From: Sitta carolinensis
Taxonomy: Eukaryota; Chordata; Aves; Passeriformes; Sittidae
Reading direction: 5' to 3'
Assembly (NCBI GenBank): GCA_032173965.1
Contig: JAVUNC010000005.1
Coordinates: 44,440,501-44,504,500 of the forward strand
DNA: 64,000 bases
Positions 39,571 to 52,720 of this stretch are shown one piece after another; the first letter of the stretch is position 1, and each line of letters begins with the position of its first letter. Both the position numbers and the translations under genes were made by a program. Below the pieces are notes generated by a model, which made no database searches, had not been told where the DNA came from, and was given only the letters and a program-made list of their open reading frames with translations.

Positions 39571-42500
39571 TCTGTTGCTGATGAAGCTGAAGTATTTTTG
39601 ATATAATGAAAACTACAGTAAATGCAGGATCATTGTTGAAGTGAAGCAGATTTAAATGTGTTTGTAACATTTCGTGCCCAAAATCACTTAAAGAAATGGT
39701 ATTAATCCATTTTGAAGGTCTCAGACTATGAACTCCATAAAATTTTAATAGTTTTTCCTATGCATGTTGGCATGCATGATGACGTATGTGTGATTGGGCT
39801 GTGTTATCTTCATCAGTGGAAGTTGAACCTGAAAGATTGAGGAAATATTGTTGGGCTTTGTATGGGAGCATCTATTATAAACGTAAAAGGAAATAAATTT
39901 ATTTTGGTTTTGGTTTTTTTATTTTTATTCATTTCATTTGCATCTCATGTTATCTCATTTGTTGGAGATTATAAACTCCAGGTCAAGCTCATTTACCCTT
40001 CTCTCACACCTTATCCATTCTAAATGAAGTTGGACCGAGAGACAGTGAGGGATCAAGACAAGACTTGAATATTTAAATTTGACCTAGAGTTTGTTTATTC
40101 ATGATATGGTGTCAAGGTACAGTAAAATAACAGAATTCATACAGGGTATAACAACATATACAGTTTACATTTACTGTTTTACAGTTAAACAAATCAAAAC
40201 CTGTTAATGGATACCTTTGTATAAGGCAGAGTTTTCTCTGTGTGATATGACTGTAAAAGTCACGTCATATTCAGCAACCTTGTATAAATTATAATATAAT
40301 TTTTGTTTGTTATTTTTTTACTTTGTAATATATTGTTCTGATTGATGTATAATTGAAAAGCCAAGGTTTTAATACAATGCATGTAAGACTTTTAAACAAA
40401 CTGGAAGGTAGGACAGAGAAGAAAAAAAGTTATACAAATAACTCTAGTCACTGAAACGACACTTTCTTTTGCATTTAGTTTAGTCTCTTATTTTCTCCAT
40501 CAAGAAATACGAAGAACTTCAATTTTAGTCTAGGAAATGAAATTCAGAAGAGTAATCTTACAGAGATGAGCCAGAGTTGTATACTAAACTAATTAATTCT
40601 GTGTCTCTTGCACATGTGAACATGTGAGTACAACTTGGAAAATTTTACTTCTGCCTCCATATAAAAAATTGTAAATTCTCACTTCTTATTTAGTATTCAA
40701 CACTGAACATAAACCTGTTTTGAGGCAGACACAAATAAGAAATGTTTCAGAATTAGGTGTGAGAGTGCACTTTTTGCCTCGTTTAGCATAATTACAATGT
40801 CCAAATGTTTGGGTTTTTTCTCACATTTCCACACAAACTATAAAGCTTAGAAAGGATTCTTTTGCAAGATTTTTTTTTACTTGAAAGAGTGAGATAATGT
40901 ATTATTTACCTTCTACTAATTCTATATACATATATGTTTAAAAAAAATGCAGAGCATGTAGTATTCAAACATAAAATCAGAACAAATAAATTAGTGTATA
41001 CAACCCACTGTGGAATTTGCATTGAAGCCCAGTGGTTAAATTAACAATAGAGACAATTTCTGTATTTGACTTATCATGACCTTCTGAACTCTTCACATAC
41101 TGCTCTAAATTTTTCAGTAAACTTTCAACACAAAAGTTATTTCATAGTTTATGGAAAACTGTTGAGAAGAAGGTAAAATCATTACCTCTTTCTGAAAAGG
41201 AATGTTTATGACCTTTTAAATGACAGCTGTAGGACTGAAACAGCTGGGTAAACAGGTTGAAATTTTTCAAAGTGGCAATTCTCTCTTGGGAGAAAAGTGT
41301 TTGAAATGTTTCTGTGAAATTGGTTGTGATTTGGTCTGAATGTATTGTGATTTGCCCGTGGGCAGTAAAATGTGTGATAGTATATCCACCAGATTACTTG
41401 GAAGAGCACTTGGCTCAGCCTCTGCTATATATGTTATGTGATTTTTGCAGGATGAGTCCCTGAGATTTGCATCAGTCCAGGTGTCATTTGGTGCTGGCTG
41501 TAAATTGTAAAATGTTGGGCTTCCACTTGACTAATTTACAGTGTGCTAACTTGTATGCTGATGCCCCAAGAAGTCAGGCAATTGGCATTGTTAATGATTT
41601 AGGAACAATCTCACTTTTCCTTAAATTTTCTGCTTGGAAAGAAAGACCTGTCTGGATGAGATTGAGAGGTTGCAAATGGACTAACGTGGAACACAAGAGG
41701 ATCCTGTGACTCCTTAGGTCATCTGTAGTGCTGCACAGGTGTGGATGCTCTGCCACTGGTGTCTCCTTCTGCCCACAAACAGGTGGAGCTGCTCTTGTGG
41801 GAAGCTGTTGCTGGTCAGCCCTCAAGCACCCACATTACTTTCAGGGAAGCAGGGGCAGTCTTAGTGAGTTCTGCACTCCCCAAAGAAAGCAGTGGGCAGA
41901 GGATGACAAGAGACATCCCTATCTGCTGCTGCATATTTCAGCCTTGCTCCTCAAAGCATGGTGCAAGTGGGCTCTGCGGTGAAACAGAGCATGGTGAGCT
42001 CACTGCAGTCCTAACTGGATGGCCTCCCACAGTGTGTTTTAGCATCTGATTTAGGCTACATCTGTGATGGTGCTGTCTGGTAATGTGCAATATCTTCAGT
42101 GATGCATTTCACTGCTCTTTTACAGGACAAAATGGTAAATTCAGACGAGTTCTGCCGACAGTGTGTTCATAACAGTATTGTTCTTCCACGCCATTTTGTG
42201 AAGCAGAAAAGTTCAGTGACAATTAAATGGTATCAGAAAATAGTCAAAATGCCCCCTGTGACTTTTTGCTAGATTTGTTTATAGCTAAGTAACTCTATTT
42301 GATTGTGCAAGACCAGGCAGATGCTTCTGAAAGTTATTTTAAATATTGTCAGCAACTTGAACCTATGCAATCACAAGTAATGTATCACAAATGAACATGT
42401 GAAATTCCTCATAGGAATAGTGGCTTTTGAATTTTGTTTTAGTGTCCTCATTTTGCCTTGAGATGCTGAAAGCAACACTAGAAATTCTGCTTTAAACTGT

Positions 42501-43227
42501 GTTACACAAATTAATACTTGTAACTGATTTTGGAAGTGTAATGAGAGAACATGTTTGTTTCTTATTTTAATTTCCACTTTGAAATATAAATTGATTTGGT
42601 ATCATTAAAACTGAATATAATGCTTATATGTGATAGATGATTAAATTATCATTGCATTTGCTAATTTTTTAATATCCTGTTTTTATAGTGAAATCCTTAA
42701 GTATTTATCCAGATTAGGGACTGTGGAATGAAGCCCTACTTTCATGCAGTAGGTGAAAGACTCTTAAATCAGTCTCTGGAGTTATTTAACGGTTACCAAT
42801 TACTCCTGCATTGTAAACAATCAAAGTGCTTGTATCTGCAGGCAGTAGATAACCTGAAAATCAAATATATCAGGTCTGCTCAGATCCTTGAGGAGATTGT
42901 CCTGTCAGCTAAAACAAGAATAAAAGATGTGATCGTAAATAACATTTGTGGGACAAGCAGGTTAGTAACATTCATTTGAAAAATAAATATGGAACAACCT
43001 GTAGCCCACACTGGACATTAATTGTACATCTGTCAGAAAGCAAAGCCTTAAGAAACTTGCAAGCTTTGTTTTGTTTTAAGTTATGGTTTGCCATCTTATG
43101 GTATGAGGGCATCCCCGATCCATTCTTTGCAAGGAGGTGTAATGATCAGCACTGATCCTGTCAGAGGTGTTGGAAACCCCTTCCTTTTGAATTCTTTGAG
43201 TCATGGAGTAACTGCTGCAAGCCATAC

Positions 43228-43243
43228 TTTTTTTTTTTTTTTT
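43228..43243. repeat. Poly(T) run of 16
   Basis: A homopolymer flanked by unique sequence. Confidence 0.85.
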
Positions 43244-44800
43244 ATGAGAGGGACATATTTATGGCTACATACGTGTTATATGAATTTTACCTTAATATAA
43301 GAATTAATTAATTAAATTGAATATAATTTCTTAACTTCTTTTCTAGTTTTGTTTCTTGTTGCCAATGATAAAAGAAGAGAAACTAGTCTTCAGCTATAAA
43401 TTTTGATTGAAATGTCTCCATCTTTATCCATAAAGTGGATGAGAAAAATGAAGATTTTTATATAACCTTATTTTAAATGCTGTCAATATTAGAAATAATA
43501 CAGATTTTACTGACCTTTAAAATTAATCCTGCAGTACTGAAGTTATTAGAGATTTGGTCAGTTAACACAAGTGCTGGAGTACAAAAAGAGCTTCCAAACC
43601 AGTAATATTGTGACAGATAGTTTCATTGAGAACACTAGGCTGATCCTGCTGTGTATGGATGGTTGTATTGATAGTTTAGTGCTAAGCTTTTTTCTTTTAT
43701 TTTCAGAGAGTGGGAGGGCGGTGATAATAATTTCTTTATAGTCATTTGTGGTGAAAATATTTGGTAAATAATTGAAATGGAGGGGGAAAAAACCCAAATC
43801 TGTTATCTGCTGTTTTCTTGTATTGACTCTCTTTATTCCTCTTAAAGATAGCTATTTAGTCCATTAGTGGGTTTCTTTCCCCTTGCAGGCTGGCTTCCTG
43901 TAGGTTTCACTCTGGAGTAGCAGGTGTACAATTCCAAAGTGTCTTTACAAGTGGCTCAGCAGGGCTTCCTGTGCCATGCATTCACTGGAGACAGCTCATC
44001 TGTTTAATCCTTATGTTTTAGTCAACCTTTCTTATTATGCGGACAGAGCTCCCATGCTCAGCTGGATTTTGACTCTCAGAATGAATTGATGGAGCTCTTT
44101 GATCTTTGCTGTGTATTGCATCTGTTTCATCTTTCATCTTAATGCATGATCTTCCTAACTTCCAGCTAATGCTTTATTTTGTTTATTTTATCTTTTTCCA
44201 CTCAAATACATCAATTTTATTTTGTTCCTTTAACAAAACTTTTTTATTTTCAATGAACTTGATTGCACAGCTTTAACATTATGATAATTAAGTTGGTATG
44301 CTATTTAAAATGCAAGCAAAGATTCGGAGAGCCATGCTGTTCTCAGGGTTGGCACTTTGCATTTTAGAGCCTTGATCAGAATCCTTAAAAGGGATTAATG
44401 CAATTTTTTACAAACTTACAGATTCCTGCACCTGGTGATAGGGGTGATAAATAGGGGACATTCCAGAGTAATAGGTTGTGGCAGTATGCACATTTGGAGC
44501 TGCCTGCTACTGGGTATCGACACCTGAACTCAGTGGTATAGAGCAGTAGTGGGCAGAGATGGTATAATGCAGAACTTTCTTGAGGTATATCACCTTGACA
44601 ACCTGACACATGGGCATGTGTATTTAAGTTCATCCCTTATAAACTCCTGTTAATTAAATAAGCTCCTTAAGAACTGTTAAGAAGTTATACTTTTTCTTTA
44701 ATGTGGGTTTATTCTTCTCCAGGCACTTTTGATTTAAAGACATTCAAAATTCCATGTTCTAATTCAATTAAATGCTGAGCTACAGTTACATTTTGGGCTA

Positions 44801-44814
44801 TTTTTTTTTTTTTT
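44801..44814. repeat. Poly(T) run of 14
   Basis: A homopolymer followed by ATTTCTCCCAATCCTAG, which loosely resembles a splice acceptor. No open exon was recognised after it. Confidence 0.8.
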
Positions 44815-47800
44815 ATTTCTCCCAATCCTAGGTTTAAGTATGACAACCAGCAAGGGATTGCTCTTTTTCAAATGAAACCAGCAAATTAACAATTCTCATT
44901 ATACTTTTCAGTCAAAACTAGCACCACCAACAGAGCATTTTTTAATGGTATGATTGATTCCTCTACTCATACAATAGAGTTTAAATTCTGTTCTTAGAAA
45001 TATTTAAATTGGTGTTTAGTTTTAAGTGAGAGCAGAAATCTAATTTTTCTCATGATCAATAATGCTGGAGTGGGAAGAGTATTTTGAAATGAGCAAAGAG
45101 GTCTACAGCAGCAAAACTCTTGAGTCCTTTCTCATAAGAGGTTTGATATATTTTACTGTGGTCCAGCATCTTACATGTACGGCATACTCAGAGCTATTCC
45201 CCATTTTGCTGCATGAACGCAGCATATTTTTTGCCTATGGAAATAGCCAGCATTTGGACAACAAAGTTTTTGTAGTTCTTTCTTTTAGTGCTCTTTGTCT
45301 GGAGAGGGCTCCTTATGCAGAACTTCCACTTCCCTGTTCGGTGTGGTAAAACCTGGGGCAGTTGATTGTTATGTGATGGGGAAACCTACGTTTAAAAATG
45401 GAGATGGATCTGCCAGCGATGCTGCTTTGGTCAATGAAGTGTGACCCATTCAGTCACATTGCAGGGGAATCTTCTAATATCCGTGTGCAAATACCATCTT
45501 TATAGTGAAGGGAAAGAAAGCATAAAACTGAAACTTTTGGTAAAGATCAACATTTTTACTTTTGAACTTGTTAGGCTTAAAAGGAACCATACTCTCACAA
45601 AATTACTTATTTTAGGCTTGATTTCATTGTGGCTTAGGTAAGTAACACTGTTACAAGTGATAATTTTTGTAATGAAGAAGTAAAAAGAGACCTGAATCTG
45701 ATATGATATAATGACATCTGCTGCTTCTGCTGCAACAGATCATTCGATAATTTTCACCTGATATAATAAATATCTTTTCCCCCAAACAAGCAACCTAGGC
45801 CCCTCTGTCCCCCTCCCTCCAGTCCTAAACTATGCTTCTTTTGCTGTTGGATCATCTTCTTTCAGGTACTTTTTGACCTAAGACTCTGCACGAGCTCTCT
45901 GTCACCTAATACTGAAAATAATGGATAACTGACATTGATGTGAAAAAGAGTTTAAAAATATATGAGGAAGAAATTTAGAATTTGGAAAAAAAAATGATGA
46001 CTGACTTAGCCTCCTTGTTATCTTTTTTTTTTAATTTGCCTTTGGAGCTGTTGCCTTTTTATCGCTCTGAAATGAATCAGTTGTAGAGTATCATCTGTCA
46101 GGAAATAAACTATTTGTATTGAGAGAAGCTCATTAAGTGAATTTAGAAAATTTATTAATATCCTGGATGCCTCTGTTGGGTAGTTTCACAATTTGAGACC
46201 TTTCTTACTAGAATCCAGACTCAAAATGTAACTACATTAACTCTATAGTTTTAATGAATCAGACAGTTTTAGTGGTTTTTGCTGTTGGATTTTACTTTTT
46301 TATCCCCCCTTTCTGTTGGATGTTTGGCTTATGCCACTTTGATTGGATCATTGAAGTTACAACCTTTCTGATGGGTACCAGAGTTTGTTTCTGCCACATT
46401 ATTAGTGTTTTACGTGTTTCAATTTTATTCCGACAAAAATGGATAATTTTATGAGACTGCTTCAGCTGTAAGTGCATTTTTTATTTTGGGGAAAAATATA
46501 AAATGACACATTAAACATAAGTACCATATAATCTAAAGAGATTGTGTTGCTGTAGCATAGCAATATGTTTTCCCCAATGTGTTTTGTGTTTGTTGTCTCC
46601 AGAATAAGCATTTGTTTAATTCAGTTGTTATTTTCTTCTCTGTGTGTGTCTGCCACCCCATTTCCAGTTTACCACAGGTGAGAACTTTTGCATAGGAGAT
46701 GCCTTTAGGCTGTAGAAAAGGCTTTTTAACCACAACACTGGGAATGAGTTTCCTGTAAAACAGTGCAAACACTGCCTTTAGGGGAGAACTACTACTCGCT
46801 CCTGGAGTTGTGGTGCTCAGATGTCTCACTTGACCTAGTGAGAGGCTCTCTGGGAAGGTGCTTTATGTGCTGTCATTCCACTAAGAAAATGCAAGTTTTC
46901 TGTTGCCTCATCTTTCTTTACAGAATGATACAACCCCCAACACCACTTCAAATCCAGAATTTTTAGTCTGAATATTAATGAACAGCTTGTCTTTTTAAAA
47001 AATAGGAAACAAATAGTTTAGGACAGATTAATTTTTTTTAGATTTCAGCTCAGTCTTATTCCCATGAGCACTTCTGTTTTACAGACACATTGTCAGTTAT
47101 TTAACTGTGCACCCTCAGTTCTGACTTTTTGGGTAATTCTGTTTTGTAGGTAATGGAACTGCAGTTCTTGTCAAATGTGTTGCATTAATCCATCCTGGCT
47201 TTGTGCTAAGTTAGCTTCCGTGCCGTGAATGGGTAAAAGCTGGGAGCGTACAGCAGGAACGAATATTGCTCTTTGCTTGCTCTTACATTTTTTCTTGGAC
47301 ACCTGCTATTGGACATTGTCAAGGCAGGATGCTGGTGTATATAAATGCAGTGTCTATATTCTTAATGTTCAGTTTAAGAAGAGGTATGCCTGACTACTAG
47401 TGCAGGTAACAAAACAGCAGAGCATTGGGGAAAGGGAGTGGCAAGGAAAAAGTATTTGCAGCTTTCTGTCTTGTTGTCATCTGGCCACAGCAGGACAGAA
47501 AACAAGTCCTTCAGTTCACATGTCCTGACAATATTAAAGTGGAATAAAACTGGACCTGTTCATCATGCTGCAGGTGAAAAAATGGTCTTTTCCCCCTTCT
47601 TCTTTCTTTGTCAGTTCCTAGAATATAGATAAGATTGTTTTCCTTGCAATGCATTAATATTTCACCTCTGCTCATTCTGTGCGAAGGATTGACACAACAT
47701 GTGGCCTCTTCATATCTGCCTCATGGCGCTTCCCCCTTGAGAAGCTACTTGTGACCTTTGCAGACATTGTTCTGCACAGTGAAACTTTATTATTTCATTC

Positions 47801-48520
47801 TTTTCAGTGGAATATGTGTGCAGTTGATACTGCAGGCCAACTGCTTAAAACAAATTAAAAAGAAAAAATATCCATGTCTATTTCAGGTGCATATGACATG
47901 CCAAAATGAGAAACCATACCATAAGGTTTCTGTCTGTAGTTGCATATGCTTTTTCTTGCAGCGAGAGGGGGAATCAGTGAGGGAGAGGGTCAGTGTGTCA
48001 CCAAGCCTTCAAAGCCCCTGTTCTCAGGGAGAGCTTCACTGCAGATGGGTTTTGGTCCTTGGACCCAGGCTCTGCTACATGTGTTCCCTTAAAGCTCTGT
48101 ACTGGTATTAGTGTACCCTCCTGCACTGGCTTTGTGCCCTTGTGTTACACTTTTCCTTCTCCTAGTTTATGTTTTCTAGCAGAATCAAACATGTAGGCCC
48201 CTTATTAATTGGCAGCTGCTGAGCATTAAAAGTTAATTTAAAAGCCCACTGGATTGCAGTGTGAAGAGTACTCCTTTCATTACATTGTTCATTATTTTAA
48301 AAGTATAATTTACATATATTATTGCTTAATTTCACTTAATTTTTTGTAATGAGGTACTCAATGGAAGATTTAGAGGATTTATGAGAGTACAATGGAAGGT
48401 TCATTAGATGGACATTTTGAAAGTTAAGCTTACAAATAGGTTGTTTTATTTTGTTGTTTTTTTCTTTAGCTAATGAATCCTACTCTTTTCTATGCTTCTT
48501 TCTACATTGGATCTTTGGAA

Positions 48521-48569
48521 TTTTAGGGTTTTTTTGTTTCTTTTGGTGTTTGGGGGTTTTTTCCCCCCA
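48521..48569. repeat. T/G-rich tract ending in a C run
   Basis: The + strand runs through TTTTTTTG, GGTGTTTGGGGG and TTTTTT and ends in CCCCCC before AG. The short strand switch from G5 to C6 across T6 makes a small imperfect inverted arrangement. It is simple sequence. Confidence 0.6.
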
Positions 48570-48994
48570 GTATTCTGTGTTCTAAGAATGTAGCAAATAC
48601 TGTGGAAATCCTGGAACAATCCAGTCTTTACCAAAATAAACCTCTATTTTGAGACTGCACCACCATCATTATGGCCATGGCTTACGCTTTCTTTTTTTTT
48701 AAAATGAATATACCTTTAGTTAACCATGACCTATCGTTTGTTTTATCTCTGTATTCTAGTGAAATTTTTCTTTTACCTTACCTTGAGTTTTCTCCTCCTT
48801 TACCACTCATTTTCCTCTCCTCCTCCTACATCAAGTATGTTTCTTCAGTGGAGGTCTTTGTGCACTTCCTTTGTGTATTCCCCTTGATATGTTTCCTTTT
48901 CTCTGAACTTCTTATTGTATGGAGGATTTGGAAATTCTAATATTTTTATCTCAATGGACAGGGGAAAAAAATCCCCCAACTAAATATGGCTGAT

Positions 48995-49170
48995 TAAATA
49001 GAATAATTCAATTTGGAAGAGACATCCAGAGGTCAACTAGTCCAGCCTCCTGCATCAAGCAGGGTTAAAACTGAATTCAGACCAGTTTCACAATCTCTAT
49101 GAGAGCTTATACAGAGAGCTAGTACATCCATCTAGCATAAGTTGTTCCACCAATATCCAAGTATGAAAAT
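48995..49170 (-). mobile_element. Decayed CR1 LINE 3' end
   Basis: From about 48,995 the + strand reads AATAGAATAATTCAATTTGG, then AGAGACATCCAGAGGTCAAC, TAGTCCAGCCTCCTGC and AAGCAGGG, followed by a stretch containing TTCAGACCAG. This order matches the reverse complement of the CR1 3' untranslated end familiar in birds and reptiles (GGAAGGGACC..., ...AGTCCAACCTCCTGCTCAAAGCAGGG...), so the element lies on the - strand with its 3' terminus at the left. Similarity fades after about 49,100 and the right boundary is approximate. It is a 5'-truncated, mutated copy with no coding capacity, as most CR1 copies are. Confidence 0.8.
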
Positions 49171-51630
49171 GGGTATAATAATTCATTCTCAGCAGATTCC
49201 TGTCATGCTGTCCATGCTAGTGATGACAGAGGAGAGCATAGTGACAAGCCTAGTTGACTTGTTTATTATAGATGAGGATACATGAAGTTAATTCCATATT
49301 TCTCCACTGTTTACTTTGAAGTAATGAAAAGGAAAAAAAAATGTGTGAATAAGAGGAAAACCTGATGTAATTGTTTAAAATGGACAAAAGCATGTTCTGA
49401 TGGGATCACTAGTTTGATCCTTCATTCCTGCTTCTTTAAAATAATTGGTCGGGTCAATCTGAACCTGTCAGAGACCGTCCTGTTTGTTTTCCAGTTTTGC
49501 CAGCTAGATCTCTTCTGACAGCTTAGAAGCCTAGTCAGGTCTACCCTGATAGCTGACTGGAGATACCACAGCCTCCTATTTTTGTGTCCTTCCCAAGTCC
49601 CTCATTCGCTACTCTCAGTTATTTCTTGCCTTAAATCTCTGCACTAAAATCAAGACTATTTCTTCATATTTAGCTGCTGCCTAAATAAAGCAAGATCTGG
49701 TTTGAGTAAAGCAATAGAAATGAGAGCAAATAATTCATGAAGGTCTTCTTTCTGAATAAAATTCTCTTGGTGATAGATATTTTAATTGAGTGAATTAGTC
49801 AGGAGTTTCTAACAGAGTCTGTCATTGCATTGGCAAAAATGTGTTGTGGAGGTACTTGAGTTAGATCTCAATTTGTTAATAGTTTGGATACAGGATGCAA
49901 AGCAGAACTGGTACAGCCTTCAATATCTGCCTGAGAAGCTGGTTGAATACTTCAGTCATCCAAAATGAATGAAATAATGACATCACATTTGAGAACGTAA
50001 TTTATTTTCTGGTCCTCATCCTTTCCAATGAATATCAGAAAGCTATTAGCTGTGTTTAATAGTGAACAATGAACACCATCACTATTCTGGTATTCAGCCT
50101 CCTAAACTTTTGAAATGAGAAAGTCGCATAGGAGAAAAAATTGGACTTCTGAAAGGCAAAGAAGGTTCTGCAACACTTTAATTTCAAGGGGGTCAGGATG
50201 TAATTGTTACTCCCACTAGCTGCTGTTTTCTAACTTGATATTTTCTGTTTGAATTTCAAGAAAGTATGAAAATTTCAGCTGAACTGCATGTGAAAACTTT
50301 CAAGAAAAAGCATTTTTTAGTGGATTTATTAAAAACAGAGATATTTTTATGCTGTAAAGTCCACAAAATCTTCATGATTGAGACAGTATTGCTGAATACC
50401 ACCTTAAATATTAAACTAGCTTTCACTTAATGTGAAGTAAACATATGATTACTTTTTCTGAAAAGATATGGTTTTGGAAAAGCAGTCTTTGGTCCAAGTG
50501 CTAGGGCAGCCAATGAATCCAAAACTGATTCTGAAAATTTTTACATGTCCTTATAAATTTGTATTCATTGATTATTATATTCTATTTAGTTAAATGTAAC
50601 AGTCAGCAGGCATTTCAAAATGCATGAATTTAGTTGGTGGGGTTTTTTGTACCAGAATACATTATTCTGATAGCTTTTGTTCTATTGTAACCTTTGTTTC
50701 TACTTCATATGAGACACCTTCTACTACTTTGCAGTGCATTTGGTTTGTAAAAAAAGGTCTTACAGTAAGAGCACATGATTGTTTAATGCTCCTCTAAATG
50801 AAAAGCCCAAATATATTCCTGTTTCTAGACCAATGGTGAAATTCACCATCATCTCAGATTCTGTTAGGAGGCTTTTATATTCTGGGTTTATAACATATTT
50901 GTGTGTTTAACCTTCTCAAAGTGTAGGCTTCACTTGTGGGGTTTTATGTACAATCGGACTAGTTGAGAGGAAGATGTATACAGAGAAGCCTTTAATGGTA
51001 GCTAACTGCTTCTGTGGGCCCAATTAAGTCTATCCAACTGTGAAACAGAGTCCCTGGAGTAACGGTGCTGTCTGCTTGCCTGGGTTTTCTGAGGTGGGGG
51101 AAGGAGGGCTGGAGTAAGAGAATATCCAATGCAGCTTTGGAGAAAAAAAAAATTTAGCATTTTCTTAGGGGAAAAAAACCCCAACAAACTCAACACAAAA
51201 CAAAGCTAAAAAAAGAGCAGCCCTCAAACTTTTGGTATGCAGTATTAATAATAAAGGTCGAGGTCAGATGTACGTATGCACTGCATTCTAGACTTGACAC
51301 TGTAGTAACTGTGCCTGAGATCTGGATGCGTTGTTGATCCAAAATCAATCTTGTTGCTCCTCAGAAGGCAATGAGAGATAATAAGTACTATTCACCTGAT
51401 TGCCTTCCTGTTCTGAGACAGCTGGTGACGCTTGTCTTCCTGATAACCAGGAGTTTCAGATCTAAGGCAGGGATAAAGAAGAGCTGGGAGCTTGCTGAAT
51501 CTAAATTTGACAGTCGATGGCTGTGTAGAGGGTCAGGAGGGATAGAATCTGTGACATGTATAAGAAAGGAACAAAATTTATCTGCTCTGGTTGCAATGAT
51601 TAGATGTCTCTTTGTCTGGCTTTCTTACAG
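49171..51630. other. Noncoding stretch leading to the exon-like segment
   Basis: Unique AT-rich sequence with an A/C-rich tract near 51,168-51,215. An 88-codon frame at 51,371-51,637 is in a different register from the exon frame and ends at its border; I regard it as chance. Confidence 0.55.
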
Positions 51631-51834
51631 TGGATGATTGATTGTACCCACCAGCTGGCTAATATCATAATTAACAAAGTTGCTACCATGTCTGAGAAGT
51701 TTAATCGAAAAAATTGCCGGCAGTATGATGCCATTGTCACAGAGATCACAAGCGCAGCAGTGTTGACTTTTGTACTGGTGGAGCCGCAGGACTATGTAGA
51801 TGTGCTGAAAAGTCGTTCGCTGGGATAACTAAAG
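51631..51834 (+). CDS. Unidentified terminal or near-terminal coding exon
   Basis: A pyrimidine-rich stretch ending TTTCTTACAG leads directly into an open frame of 65 codons beginning Trp-Met-Ile-Asp-Cys. The frame ends at TAA (51,826-51,828). Six bases later comes AAAG followed by GTATGT, a good splice donor, so the segment between the two sites is 204 nt. Both other frames stop within the first few codons, so only this frame can be coding. The peptide is not low complexity. It mixes an amphipathic start (HQLANIIINKVATMSEKF), a basic patch with Cys (NRKNCRQYD), a hydrophobic stretch (ITSAAVLTFVLVEP) and a polar tail ending LKSRSLG, and its codons use several CpGs although the flanks almost lack them. 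I do not recognise the family. A stop so close to the donor would not be expected to trigger decay if the next exon is 3'UTR, so this could be the last coding exon. Alternatives are an internal exon carrying a late stop in this genome, or an exon of an alternative isoform. No partner exon was recognised upstream in this window. Confidence 0.5.
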
Positions 51835-52510
51835 GTATGTTTCTTTCCCTATACATTTCTCCACTGTTCATTCTTCTGAAAAATAAAGTACATAGTCCTT
51901 TGATGATACCTTTCATTTCAGGTGCCGTGTGAAGCTATTCTGTCGTATTATAAAGCAGTTGCAATAGCAATCTAGAATACGTTTTATCAATGTGTCAAAA
52001 GGTGAATAATCAAAACTGCAGTTCAGTGATACCCTTTCTAAGTGGTCTTCAGCATCTTGCTGGATGCTTTTTGAAAAAAAAATGCAGATGCAGTTGTTTC
52101 ATAGCTAATTTTCTCAGCTGGAATCTGAGAAACGCTGTTGACAGTTTATGTTCTAAGAACTTGTAGTTCATCTTGGGTTTATGTTTTGCAGTGTTTCTTT
52201 TCATACCTTACTTCAAGTTAGAATGTAACTTAAAGGTATAAAATGATTAAAAAAAAGGGGGAAAAACTTGTGTCCTTTCATCTGTAATTCAGCATTAGAA
52301 TGTCTTGCTAAAATTCTCTCTTTTGTATATGTGTATCTGTGTCTGCGCATTTGAGAGTGTGAAAAGAGAAAAGCATTGATGATGTTAGCTGGCAATCCAC
52401 AGCATCTTTGTAAAATACTGCCTGAGAATCTCACTTACTCCTTTTGTATGTTTACCTAGTTTTCCAAGTTAAGCATTGTTCCACTGAGCTCTTTTTCTCC
52501 GCAATTGTGT

Positions 52511-52514
<4 letters not shown>

Positions 52515-52548
<34 letters not shown>
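52515..52548. repeat. (GT)n microsatellite
   Basis: About 16 uninterrupted GT units between TTTTA and GCACTGTG. It lies between the exon-like segment ending at 51,834 and the CpG island. Confidence 0.95.
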
Positions 52549-52671
52549 ACTGTGTGGTAGTTCAGCTATGCTCTGGAGTGTGTTGAAAATGCCAGCCTGA
52601 CATATTGCTAATGAGTGTGCATATTGACAGTGACGGGGGCGTGTGTCTGTCTGTGTGCCATATATTAAAAC

Positions 52672-52720
52672 AAAAAGAGGAGAGAGACGGAGACAGAGAG
52701 AGACAGAGAGACAGAGAAGG
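52672..52720. repeat. Purine-rich GA/ACAGAG tract
   Basis: GAGAGACGGAGACAGAGAG and similar ACAGAG units form a nearly pure purine strand of about 50 bases with scattered C. It starts about 125 bases after the GT microsatellite. Confidence 0.85.

Larger units (their letters stand above)
33245..48994. other. Noncoding AT-rich stretch
   Basis: GC-richer patches lie near 35,100-35,300, 38,340-38,540 and 41,700-42,050, the last with 84- and 102-codon frames in different registers of the same strand. No motif was recognised. Remaining sequence is AT-rich, with the palindrome at 39,544 and scattered T runs. Confidence 0.6.

Noticed and set aside
41728..42049. Overlapping 84- and 102-codon frames as a two-frame gene
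   Set aside because: They are shifted frames of one GC-richer patch, with no motif and no convincing splice borders.
48671..48940. 89-codon hydrophobic frame resembling a membrane protein
   Set aside because: It is a translation of pyrimidine-rich sequence (Phe/Leu/Ser/Pro), which yields hydrophobic peptides by composition alone.
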